A stretch of 64,000 nt of DNA, from positions 12,501,654 to 12,565,653 of the forward strand of contig JAJEKV010000018.1 in NCBI GenBank assembly GCA_021234155.1, given 5' to 3'. Under the pieces are notes generated by a model, which did no database searches, was not told the DNA's origin, and saw only the letters and a program-made list of their open reading frames with translations. Positions 1 to 9,932 of the stretch are shown here, one piece after another. The position numbers were made by a program, and so were the translations under genes. The stretch's first letter is position 1. Each line of letters opens with the position of its first letter. The stretch comes from Isoetes taiwanensis (lineage: Eukaryota > Streptophyta > Lycopodiopsida > Isoetales > Isoetaceae).

Positions 1-1070
1 CAAGATCTGACATTTCAAATCTGTTTTTCAATATGTCTTTACAATTTTTTTTTTTGAAGAACCGTGTCATCAATATATTAAAAGAATGGTAATGTTACAA
101 AGCAAGTGAGGAGGAAGGAGAACTGCCCCAAAGAGACAGCGATACCTCGACACTCCACAACAAACTCACAGAAAAACTGCAACTCTACTGCTGTACAAAC
201 CGACCATCACCATCTACAACACCCAAGAAGTCTCGCCAAATGGCAAACTTCCGCTTTACATTTTGACAAGCATGTCTGACTATTTGATATCACTATACAA
301 TCATCCACGTATAATGCTATTAAGCAGTAATTTTCTCCATCCCTAAATTTGTATAAGTTTCCATCATTGTGCAATCTTTCAAATCCCTGTCCTCTTAAGA
401 AACTATCTATGCAAAAATACTATTCACGAGGTGACTGTCTCAACCCATAAACTGCCCTTTTTAGTTTCCAAACATTTGTGTCTTCTTCTTCATATCCTGC
501 TGGCTGTTTCATGTATATGTTTTCTTTTAGCTCTGCATTTAGAAAGGCAGTTTTAACATCCATATGGTGCAATTCTAAATTCAATGCATTTGCTATTGCT
601 AAGAGCAGTCTCAAACTTGTGAGCTTAACCACTGGTGAAAAAACCTCATTGTAATCCTTACCTTTCTTTTGAGAAAAACCTTGAGCTACTAGTCTTGCCT
701 TGAACCTTTTCGATCCATCACTGTTAGTTTTGATCTTGCATATCCACTTACAATCTACAATGTTGGTATTTTCTGGTTTTTGTACAACATCATATGTTTC
801 AGTATCCTTGAATGATTTTATCTCCTCCTCCATTGCTTTAATCCAAGACTCTTTTTCAGAACTATTTATTGCCTCTTCATATGAAGTTGGAATTATGCAA
901 TCTTCAAGAATAGCTAATATTTGTTCTTGATCTGGTAATTCAGCAAGCTTCTCTATTCTTCTACTCCTTCCACTTTCTAGTCTACCATACTCTCCTTCAT
1001 CTAATGATATGTTTTCTCTCAATCTTTCAGCCTGGGTCCTTTTTTCTGTTTTCTTTGTTGCATGTCATGT
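1..1070 (-). pseudogene. Ty1/copia reverse transcriptase (3' part of split copia polyprotein)
   Basis: Reverse transcriptase region of a Ty1/copia retrotransposon, read on the minus strand and running off the left edge. Seen: the copia signatures KARLVAQGFSQ, DVKTAFLNAEL and VYGLRQSPRE, then YVDD (about 300-311), the catalytic aspartate pair. Readthrough is broken by an in-frame TAG at 420-422 where the family has a tryptophan (SPREWY), and by a retroposon inserted at about 46-255, beyond which the frame resumes at 1-45 (DILKNRFEMSDL). It belongs to the same element as the gag and integrase at 8772-11261, separated from them by the X nest. The element is dead. The TAG is the kind of transition expected from decay of a methylated copy, which is inference. 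Confidence 0.93.
46..255 (-). mobile_element. poly(A) retroposon (SINE or truncated LINE 3' end) inside copia RT
   Basis: On the minus strand the segment ends in a poly(A) run (poly-T at 46-56 on +) and it interrupts the copia RT frame. The host sequence on both sides repeats a short stretch (AAATGTAAAG against AAATTGTAAAG), a typical target duplication for LINE-driven insertion. A related sequence with the same 3' end and its own A-tail lies at about 45554-45877 on the + strand. No coding capacity is seen. I cannot tell a SINE from a 5'-truncated LINE. Confidence 0.8.
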
Positions 1071-1221
1071 GCAAAATCAGCAACCTCTGTTCTTCACACA
1101 CATAACAACCAACATATAACAACCATTGACATTAACAACCAACACATAACTACCATTGACATTAATTAACCCAACCATTGGGTCCAACACATTTAAATTA
1201 AAATCCCTCTTAAACCCCCTT
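1071..1221. repeat. Outer part of repeat X, copy 1 (inverted-repeat arm)
   Basis: AT-rich arm with several versions of the motif ACAACCATTGACATTAA, followed by CAACCATTGGGTCCAACAC and TTAAACCCCCTT. It is the inverted complement of about 6570-6700 and is shared with 55200-55335. The X sequence stops at 1221 and resumes at 6291, with a GC-rich LINE between. The outer border against copia is near 1040-1080, but I could not fix an exact end or a target duplication. Confidence 0.75.
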
Positions 1222-2791
1222 CATGGACAGGGGAGAGTCATCCTCCATGAAGAAGGAGGCTCGGGCTAAGGCTAAGGCCCCTCGGCCGGCCAGCCCTACC
1301 GGCGGGATTAATTGCTCGACCACATAGGAACTCCCGCCTCGGCAGGAATTGGAGCCACCGTCAAAAGCGGAATGGAGGCTAACGTTGCTACCGTGTTGAG
1401 GCTAACGCCGCTTTGGTCGGCGCATGGCGTTGGAGATGGAGTCCCTGCATCCCATGTGCTCAAAAGGCAAATGTCGAGTGGTCGAAGAACCGTATCCGCG
1501 AGCTTGGAGACCCCGCCGCCGTGATGTGGAAGATGGCCTTGGCCTTGCACACTTCGAAAAGGCGGGCGAGGCCCGGAGGTCGCTGACATGCGGGGCGCCT
1601 GTGACTCCCTGTGTTCATCACTGACGGACACCATGACACGGGAGAGGGCGCCGCAATGCAGGAGGCGATGGTCACGCTGCCTCGGCTTCCGGTCCAGGTA
1701 GAGGCAGCCACCACCATGGCACGGAGCACAAAGCTGCTCTTGCGCATGACGGCGACAATACCGCTTCGGATCTTGAGTAAGATCGAACAGCAAGCCCTAC
1801 CCTCGGCAGGTGTCTTTGGGGGCACCGAGCAGCTCTCGCTACCGAGCACGGAGCTCCGGGGGTTGCGTTCAGAACAGCAGATCCCGTTGAGCGAGCGGTC
1901 TCCCCAGGGGTTCATAGTCCAGGCTGCGGCGATGCGGCGGGGAGATAGCCCAGCGTGGCCGAGGCTGCAAGAAGGCTGTCCTCCCGGGCTTCACGGGGAA
2001 GAGCAGCGGCTGAGGCCATTATCCCACGCCCACGGCCTCCCACCTGCCCAAGCGGCCCGCCCCCGCCTTCTTGCCCGGCTCTCCGGCCACTCCCGCCATC
2101 CCAGCCACTCGGTCACTCCCGCCATCCCGGCCACCACCACCACCCCGGCCACGGGACCCGGCCGCCCGCCCACCTTGGACCCGCCCAGCCGCGGAGACTC
2201 GAGGAGGCCTTGGCGGAGAGGCCCTGTCCCCAGTGGCCAGTTGAGGCATGCGAGCAGCCCGGGGAGAGTCTACGCCCACCACATCCGAACACACATTCTC
2301 CGGATGACATTCGAGGCGGTTCACATTTCTCGAGCGGCCAGGCATGGGGCTGTGCCCGGCGTGACGCATTGTCATATTCCGCGGTTCGCGGATGCCGCAG
2401 TGCGTGATGCCATATTGCGCCCGGGCCGGATGTTGAAGGGGACATCCACATGCGTGGGCCGGGACCTCACACCCGTGCAACGGGAGAGCCTTGAGCGGGA
2501 GAGGCTTGTCGGGGTGAGGCATTATATGAGCGGGTGCGCGGGATTGGTTCGGCGGGATGCACATTTTCCGCGACACGCTCTGCTGCGGAACCAGCGCCCC
2601 AACCCGGTACGCAGCGGCCACGCTTCTACTACCACGGCCCCCCTTCTCCTGCTCCTCTCCCTGCTCCCTCGCGGCCCGCCCTCTCACCACATCTTTGCCT
2701 CCGCTCCATCTACTTCTCACTTTCGGCCTCTGCTTCCCGTCCTCCTCCCCGCGACTTCGGTTGCGCATACCATCCCTGTGACAAATAGGAA

Positions 2792-3680
2792 TTGTGCCTC
2801 AGGGTGGTCTCATGGAATTGTCGAGGCTTCCCTTGGCGAAGGGGGGCGGTCACGAACTTCCGTGGCGGCGGTATGGATCTCATCTTCCTCATGGAACATG
2901 GGAGCATCTTTGAGCCTGAGGCTACTGATTTGCCAAGTTACCAACATTTCTCGGTCTTCAATACATGCGGAGACGGCGGGGTCATGGGGAGTGGCTTGCT
3001 ACTACTGGGACAACCTTGGCACATTCGGTTACCCTCCGAGAAGACAGACGGACACAACCGGTACCACGGGTTCGTGTGCATAATACCGATGGCAACCCTC
3101 TTTTTACGGCGCTGTTATTTCCCTCACGCTTGACGGCACCTTCTATCGCGACCACCCCGTCGCGGATAGGATGGACACATGTCGATCTATATGATGACAT
3201 CTGGCCCGCATCGGCGATTGGGTAGGGTCGTCCTTCTTGGAGATTTCAATGCGGATAGGAGTAGAGCAGCCCATGCGACTTGACCCCCTCGGCCCGGCGA
3301 TGTCCTGCAGCTTCGCCCTTGCAGTAGCACGCCCCGCGGGTCGGATGACGGCAGTCACTTTCGCTTTGTGACGATTGCTCTGCTATGTGGCATTTTGACT
3401 TGATAATTTGCAATGGCCTTTCCACGAGTGGCCCGATTCTGCAAAAGTGCACATGCGAGCGGGACAATCGAGGGGAGGGTCTAGTGTGGTGGACTATGTG
3501 CTTGTAGTTGCGCCAGATATGCATCTCATCGATCATTTCAGGGTGGAGCCTGAGAAATCGGTCGGGATGAGAAGGTCGACTTCGGATCACCTCCCACTTT
3601 ATTTGGACCTGGTTTGGCGAGCCAGCGGGAACCCCCACTATGCCGACCCTCGCCGTCCTCGGTTGAGACTTCGATTATGA
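2792..3680 (+). pseudogene. LINE APE-type endonuclease domain (frameshifted)
   Basis: The piece at 2792-3133 opens with RVVSWNCRGF, matching the first endonuclease motif of LINE exonuclease-endonuclease-phosphatase domains. LLGDFNADRS follows near 3235, and 3408-3680 carries SVVDYVLV and TSDHLPLYLDLVW, the last histidine-containing block. The three pieces are in different frames, so no full-length protein can be read. The domain nicks target DNA to prime reverse transcription. Family assignment beyond APE-type LINE is not possible by eye. Confidence 0.8.
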
Positions 3681-3899
3681 GCGCGGCCGGACGGGACTAC
3701 GCCGAGATGCTCATGGACGCCCTCCCGGTAATTCGCGGACCTCCACACTAGAAGCGTGCAGCGGGACCAGGTGACTTCGCTATTACGGGATCTGGCGGGC
3801 GAGTGCTTTGGAGACCCCAGCGCCGCCTTTCGAAGTCGGCAACATTCCCGCGTAACCGATGGTTTGATGCGGTTTGTGTAAAGCATAGCGGCAGCTCCG

Positions 3900-5400
3900 T
3901 CACGATGCGGATCCGGTGCCGCTTGCGGCCACCACCGCGATACATCGCCCATCCCGAAGGACACAAAGGTGCGGTACCTTGCCAAGCATCGGGGAGATGT
4001 TCGGCCTCGTTGGACACTCATCCTCGAACCTTTTGCCTGAAGTGCTTGAAGGCCAGCCCGGCCCTGAGGACATCACACCCCGAGGCGGTGGGAGCGGTAC
4101 TTGCAGCGGCTCTATGACCCGCCCGAGGGGCAGCGTCGCCCATACCCCCAGGGATGGCCCCCCCATTGGTTCACCGTGGGCCGAGGATGTTGAGGAGGGC
4201 CTGCAGCGGCTAGCTAATGGGAAGGCGGTGACCTCGATGGTATCATCGAGGCCGGAGTTACTCAAGTGGGCGAGGCGTGCCTTGTGGTCCTCACTACCAC
4301 ATTCCTTGAGCATTGCGGAGGGTTTCCCACAATGGACCCTGGCGGGGTTGTTCCCATTCACAAAGGCGGGCGACCCACCTTTGTCCGACCAATTCACCGG
4401 ACGATCATGGTCAGATTCGATATTTGCCAAACTGTTGGGCGGCATTCTCGGCGGCAGTTGACCCGGCGGCGGAGGCGGGATGTCGCGAGCCCCCTCCTAC
4501 CTGGCGGGCTTCGACCCGCCACTCAGCGATTGACCATATCTTTCTGGCTGCGGGCCGATTGAAAACGGTAGGAATCATCGGTTTGGACTTGTATTGTTGC
4601 TTTGTGGACTTCGCAAAAGGCTTTTGATCTGTCCCGAAAAAGGCGTAGGCTAGAAACTGCGTCAAGCTGGGGCTCCCGCTACTGTCGCGAATGCCATATC
4701 TGAGGTTGTATGAGAGTTGTTTTGGCGGGATCGTGACGGGCCAAGCATTCACCAATGGTATCGAGGTCGGCGGGGTTGCCCCCTCTCGCCAACACTTTTG
4801 GCCTCTACATTGATCCGGTTAGAGCCACGGCTTCGAAAGCATGGGGGATGGCATACGACTTTTGCACCGGGTCATCCGCCCGGCTCATCTATCGCGGGCG
4901 ATGTTGGCTGGCGCCCACACCCCGAAGCTATCGCGATCTCACCCGGATGCCCTAGACACATTTTGTCGCTACGAACATGCGTCGTCAATCCGCCAAGACC
5001 GGGTGGTTCTCATATCCTCTTCCGTCACCCCATGCCTCCTGCACTCACATATCGGGGGCGGCGTGGGCGTCCACCCACCTACAAGTACCTAGGGGTGGAG
5101 TTCCCCTCCTCGCTCTGGCTGGAGGCGTCTATCCGCTATGGGTGACAATGAAGTGGAAAGCGCTTTATGCCATGCGTAACAACACCGAGGCGAGCTATAT
5201 GATTGGGGCCATCAGTCACATCTGCTTCAGGGCGGTCGAGCCTTTGCATACATGCGACGGGTCGAGTTTGGGGCCCGGGGTCTCTTTGGCGACACGGAAT
5301 GACTTGGAGCAAAAGTGCGAGAAGGCATTTTGGCACGCACTTGGGGTGAAACCTTGATCCCCTATCGGTCTCAACTGCGGGAAACTGGTTTCTTGCCACT
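3900..5400 (+). pseudogene. LINE reverse transcriptase region (frameshifted)
   Basis: Ordered but out-of-frame RT blocks: EEGLQRLANGKAV (about 4192), DHIFLAAG with LYCCFVDFAKGF (about 4530-4627), RRGCPLSPTLLAS (about 4765), LDTFCRYEHA with VVLIS (about 4950-5015), YKYLGVEFPSS (about 5080) and a thumb-like stretch WKALYAMRNN (about 5155). The order matches LINE reverse transcriptases of land plants and green algae. Several frameshifts make the copy inactive. Confidence 0.78.
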
Positions 5401-7651
5401 TCAATGAGGCACCCTTGATAGACACATCGTCTATTTTCGAAAAGTGGTTACTATGGGTGATGCTCGGCTCCTTTTGGCTTACACCGCGGGCCATGAGTCC
5501 GCGGCGGCTTAGGGCCTTGTTGGAGGGGTAAGAGAGATCGATGGTTCGCCGGATGGAACGTCGCGAAGCACGGTCGTCTGGTGACCGGGCGCAATGGCCC
5601 GTCGTGGCGGCCTGGGGAGTACCTAGATGCTTGTTTCCTTGGCAAGCTCACGGGACCCCATTGCTCTAGAAGCAGGTCAAAATGGCCCATTACAAGGAGC
5701 ACATCAACCCTCGTGTTAGCGGGGCCCACAGCCTCTACTGCGTTCCCGCTGCCCTGGCAGACTCATTGCCTCCATTCATGACAGTGCCCACCATCTTCGC
5801 GATCGAGGCGGGCGGTGGATTGGGAGCCCCGCCGGGGACGAGGCTCTGTCGGTCTTTGTCAAGCGGGTGCCATTGAGGATGAGTCTCACACTTTCGAGTT
5901 GCCCGGTGTTGGTCGGTCCGGGCGGATCGCTCCTTTAATGCGGCGGGACGTGCCCTTGCATTTGCCGATGAACACACCGTCGATCGTGCCACAGGGTCAT
6001 ACATCCAGGGGAGTACTGGACCTGCCGAGTCACATTTGCCTCCCTTTGGCTGTCCGTGACTAGGCACTACGGGGTGGTGCATGGCTGTATATATTGGGAT
6101 GTTTCTGCATTTTATATGATTAGCACGGTTTGTCGGCCGGTGATTCTTTTGCGCCCGCGGTTTTCCCTCGAAAACCCTTCGGGGCGGGGGTTTTTTAATC
6201 CGGGCAATAATCCGCTTGCTGCGTTTTTGTATTGGGTCCCATAGACCGATTGGTCTCCGTGGACGATAAAAGTACCTTCCTTCCTTCCTTCCTTTGGTTT
6301 GGGTGCATATTCACACGGGGGGTGACTCAGAACAACGAGAGTCGTTGGATAGGCATATTCAGCCCTTATTCCTTAATCTACACCGTACGTAAAGTTCCTC
6401 ATTTGTGGGGTATGCAAGTACAAAATTTGCTATACAGTATAACAAGATTCGCAAAATACTATAAGATTTCAAGCGAAATACTATATGGTGTCGATTTCGT
6501 ACGTGTAAAATACAATTATGAGGGCTCTCGCTGCCCTACGTCACCCCCCGTGTGAATATGCACCCAAACCAAAGGGTTTAAGGGGGATTTTAATTTAAAT
6601 GTGTTGGACCCAATGGTTGTGTTAATTAATGTCAATGGTAGTTATGTGTTGGTTGTTAATGTCAATGGTTGTTATGTGTTGGGGGATTTAATTTTTATAT
6701 GTTGGATGTTAATGGTTTGTGTTGCAAAAAAATTTTTTCCCCCAACCCCCCGTGTGACAAAAATTTTAGAATTCAAACCAGAAAAAAATTAGAATTCATT
6801 TGAGGCTTTCATCACCTATAGCTTTTGAATTTCATCACAATAAAACAAATAGAACATAAGTAAAAGTTACCATAAAGATAGAGCAGATTGATCCCATTAT
6901 TCTGAAAGTCATAAAGTTTGCAACACCCATACACAAACATTTTTCAACTGAATTTAACAGGCTGACCTTTGGCCTCCATGGATTCTTGTGGTGAGAAACC
7001 AAAGTGGGAAACTTTTCTGCTTGTTAGCACAAGGATCTAGAAGCCTTGGAATTTGCTTAATAACTGCCTCAAAATCTAAAAATGCATGGTAATTTTTTGC
7101 AAGCTTCATTCGGAATGAGCCATAAAACAATATCCAATAGCGCAATCCTGTATTAATCAACTGGTAGGATGTGAAAGCCTACCAAACCCGGCCGAAAAAT
7201 TGCTGTTTTAGCATAGATAACTTAACACATATCCATATCATACATTATCAAAAAGATCTCGGAGAGAGCTTTCCAACGCAATAAAAATTATCTCAAACAG
7301 AGCTCTGAATCAAAAGTTATAATAAGAAATGTGTTGCCGGCGGGAAAACTGCACTGCATGCGCCCTTCAAGCCCTTCATGTGTCCATTATGCACCACACA
7401 CACAAAAAGAGGGCTTTTGTTGTGAGTCATTAGTTGTTGACCATTATGCACCACACGCACAAAAAAGGGGCTTTTGTTGTGAGCCATTGGTTGTTGACCA
7501 TTATGCACCACACGCACAAAAAAGGGGCTTTTGTTGTGAGCCATTGGTTATTGACCATTGGAAAAAAAAAGGCTAAAATCAATGGCTCAGAAATGGTGCA
7601 CTCTAGATGTGCGCATTAGTACATCCATTTGAATACATCACGAAATCATAG

Positions 7652-8710
7652 AATGGGGCTCGCATGAAACCAACAAACCGGCTTCTCATTCATCTCAGCA
7701 GATTTTCTACAATGGTGGACAGTGGGTAGCCGCACACATGCGAACTACCCACGAAAAATAAAGGGAAAATCCAATTATATCATTTGGACCCCAAAAAATA
7801 CAATGCTAATAGATGTGTGGCTGGTGTACCTGCCGAAAGCTTATCACCGGGATTAAAAAACCCGCCCTTTCGGGTTTTCGAGGAAAAACCCTAGTGATAA
7901 GCCTTCGGCAAGGGGCTTGGACAAATGTAAGGCATAGAATCGCTCCCAAAAACCCACGCATGGAGAAGTCGAAACAGATGCCGCTCGCCAACCTGTACCT
8001 GCACATCACCAACACAACAAAACGAGACAAAACAAACCTCCCAGAGTGGAGGGGCTGATCACGCGTGCCACGCGACAAAAAACAAAACCTCTTTAAATAG
8101 AGGGGCTGGTCACGCGTGCCAGGCAACAAATACAATAAACAAAGGAGGGGAGGGTGGGTTCAAAGAGAATAAGGTACTGCTGAGAGAAGAGGAAGCGCCG
8201 ATGAGACGTTGATGCAGAACCGCGCCTAAAATAGCGAACTCCCAACCAGAAAGGGCATGCGCCGCATGCATGCATGCAAGACATGCATGCTCGCCCCATT
8301 CTAGAATGTCGATCCGATGTCTCGGATCGATGGGATTCTAGAATGGGGCTCGCATGAAACCAACAAACCGCCCGAATACCAGAGAACTTCCTTAACAAAC
8401 TGGAATCGAGGACGAAGGTTACAGGATGAAGGCTAAAGAAGAGCTAAGGCCGAGAAAGGACATGCCACAGCATGAAAGAAACGCCAAATTGGCCAAACCA
8501 AGCAGGAAGAAGCCCCTCCCCTGCTTGGAAACAATTCAAAGAGAATAAGGTACTGCTGAGAGAAGAGGAAGCGCCGATGAGACGTTGATGCAGAACCGCG
8601 CCTAAAATAGCGAACTCCCAACCAGAAAGGGCATGCGCTGCATGCATGCATGCAAGACATGCATGCTCGCCCCATTCTAGAATGTCGATCCGATGTCTCG
8701 GATCGATGGG
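7652..8710. mobile_element. 1.06-kb insertion with 7-bp target duplication (DNA-transposon-like, doubled)
   Basis: The host repeat X reads ATCATAG at 7645-7651 and again at 8711-8717, while the other X copy has the site once near 54213, so this is a clean insertion. Inside are two tandem units (7652-8332 and 8333-8710). Each starts with AATGGGGCTCGCATGAAACC and ends with a near inverted match, CATGCTCGCCCCATTCTAG, followed by GATCCGATGTCTCGGATC. The shared 3' halves (8159-8340 and 8535-8711) are near-identical. A strong hairpin sits at 7832-7909. No coding region was found. The inverted ends and 7-bp duplication fit a cut-and-paste element, but the superfamily is not assignable. Confidence 0.72.
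7832..7909. repeat. Hairpin containing a LINE 3'-end-like core
   Basis: Arms GCCGAAAGCTTATCAC and GTGATAAGCCTTCGGC pair almost perfectly. The core (about 7844-7892) is the complement of the 3' end of the GC-rich LINE at 6161-6213 (CCTCGAAAACCC and GGGTTTTTTAATC). It may be a short retroposon borrowing the LINE tail, or a structured RNA element shared by both. Confidence 0.65.
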
Positions 8711-8771
8711 ATCATAGGAAAACCTTAGTGAAAAGCGTACAAAAACACAAAGAAAACCTCCTGTTATTATG

Positions 8772-9898
8772 CTACATATTTACATTTGCTTGTTTTTCCT
8801 CCATACTTTCAACTTCAGTCTGATTTGTTTTCTCAAGGTCATCCTCATTGTCAACATACTTAAATCCAGTCTCTGCTTGACCAGCTTGTTTGTGATCATT
8901 TGTCTTTGTTTGCTGTCTATCTTTATAATGTGTGTACTCATCAAAAATGATGTCCCTGCTTATTACAATTTTGTTTAGCTGAGGCACAAACATTCTGTAG
9001 CCTTTACTTTGTTCATCATATCCTATTAAGTATCCTGTTTCAGCTTTATTGTCCAACTTCTGTCTCAGCTCCTTTGGCACATGAATATATCCTAAGCGTC
9101 CATAGGATTTAAACACATCATAGTCTATTTTTTCTTTGTTATCTGACCATAGTATTTCTGGATATTACCTTTCAGGCTTGAGGTTGGGAGCCTATTTTGC
9201 ACATAAATTGCTGTTCTTAGTGCCTCTTCCCATAACTTGTTTGGCAGACCTGAAAACTTTAACATTGATCTTACTGCATCGAGCAATGTTCTGTTCTTTC
9301 TTTCAGCAACTCCATTCTACTGTGGAGTATGTCTACATGTTAGTTGTCTTCTAATTCCTTTAGCCTTGCAAAAAGACTCAAATTGAGTGGATAAGTATTC
9401 TCCTCCTCTATCAGATCTTATACATTTCAATGTTCTGTTTGTTTGTCTCTCCATTTCTGTAACATACATTTTGAATGCTTCAAGAGCTTGTGATTTTCGT
9501 GTCAAACAATATGCTTTGCATTTTCTACTATGACCATCAATAAAAGTTATAAAATATATTTTTCCATTTCTGCTTCTAACATTAAAAGGACCACATAAAT
9601 CTGTGTGTACTAAATCCAAAACTCCTTCAGCTCTTTTGTATGATTTTGGAAAAGGCAATCGAGTAATTTTACCCAACATGCATCCTTCACATATACATGT
9701 ATGATCTTCTGGTATACTGCAGTTTATAAAGCCTTTCTTAGCCATAAATCTCACATTATTATAATGTGTATGAGCAAGTCTGTTGTGCCAAGTTTCCATA
9801 TCTATCATCAACACTGCATTTACTCCATCAATAATACCATTTTTAATTTGAAATAAGTTCCCAACACGGTTTGCCAAAAATTTTAATGTATTCTTCAT
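8772..9898 (-). pseudogene. Ty1/copia integrase
   Basis: Integrase domain that inserts retrotransposon cDNA, read on the minus strand. The zinc-binding HHCC module is visible (HNRLAH about 9775, CEGCMLGK about 9680), then catalytic D (LVHTDLCGP) and D (IRSDRGGEY). The third acidic residue lies in NGVAERKN just beyond an in-frame TAG at 9317-9319, where the family has the second Q of TPQQNG. The C-terminal GKR-like end (YGRLGYIHVPKE, RDIIFDE) runs to 8772, where repeat X interrupts the frame. Between gag-protease and this region (9933-9898) another frame break is present. Confidence 0.92.
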
Positions 9899-9932
9899 AA
9901 AGATCTTACAAACGTTCTTCTCAAAGAAGATC

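Larger units (their letters stand above)
1222..6290 (+). mobile_element. GC-rich non-LTR retrotransposon (LINE), degenerate, with (TTCC)n tail
   Basis: A ~5.07 kb block far richer in GC than its surroundings. In order on the + strand: a long proline/arginine-rich open region (1611-3083) that may be ORF1; an APE-type endonuclease start (WNCRG near 2816); a GDFNAD motif near 3240; an endonuclease end with SVVDYV and SDHLPLYLDL (3480-3610); and reverse transcriptase pieces such as LYCCFVDFAKGF (about 4590-4627), GCPLSPTL (about 4770) and KYLGVEF (about 5085). The pieces lie in different frames, so the copy carries many indels. I did not find a clear F/YADD box. The 3' end has a TTTTTTAATCCGGG stretch and ends in TTCC repeats. 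Both borders are defined by comparison with the uninterrupted X copy near 55330. Confidence 0.85.
6291..8780 (-). repeat. Repeat X, copy 1 main part (interrupted at 7652-8710)
   Basis: Inverted relative to, and closely matching, 54151-55666. It contains a MITE-like block with arms CTTTGGTTTGGGTGCATATT near 6292 and its complement near 6550. A conserved ~700-bp middle includes CCATGGATTCTTGTGGTGAG near 6977, and three ~58-bp repeats lie at 7387-7555 (core CCATTATGCACCACACGCAC). It ends with GTTATTATGCTACATATT at 8763-8780, abutting the copia polyprotein. No protein domain was recognised. The short frames in it carry only repeat sequence. It is most likely a non-autonomous element or a decayed large element. 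Confidence 0.8.

Noticed and set aside
1611-3083. Long + strand open frame of 490 codons in the LINE 5' region
   Set aside because: High GC gives long chance frames in several phases at once; no domain is seen and the endonuclease that follows is in other frames. Kept only as possible LINE ORF1.
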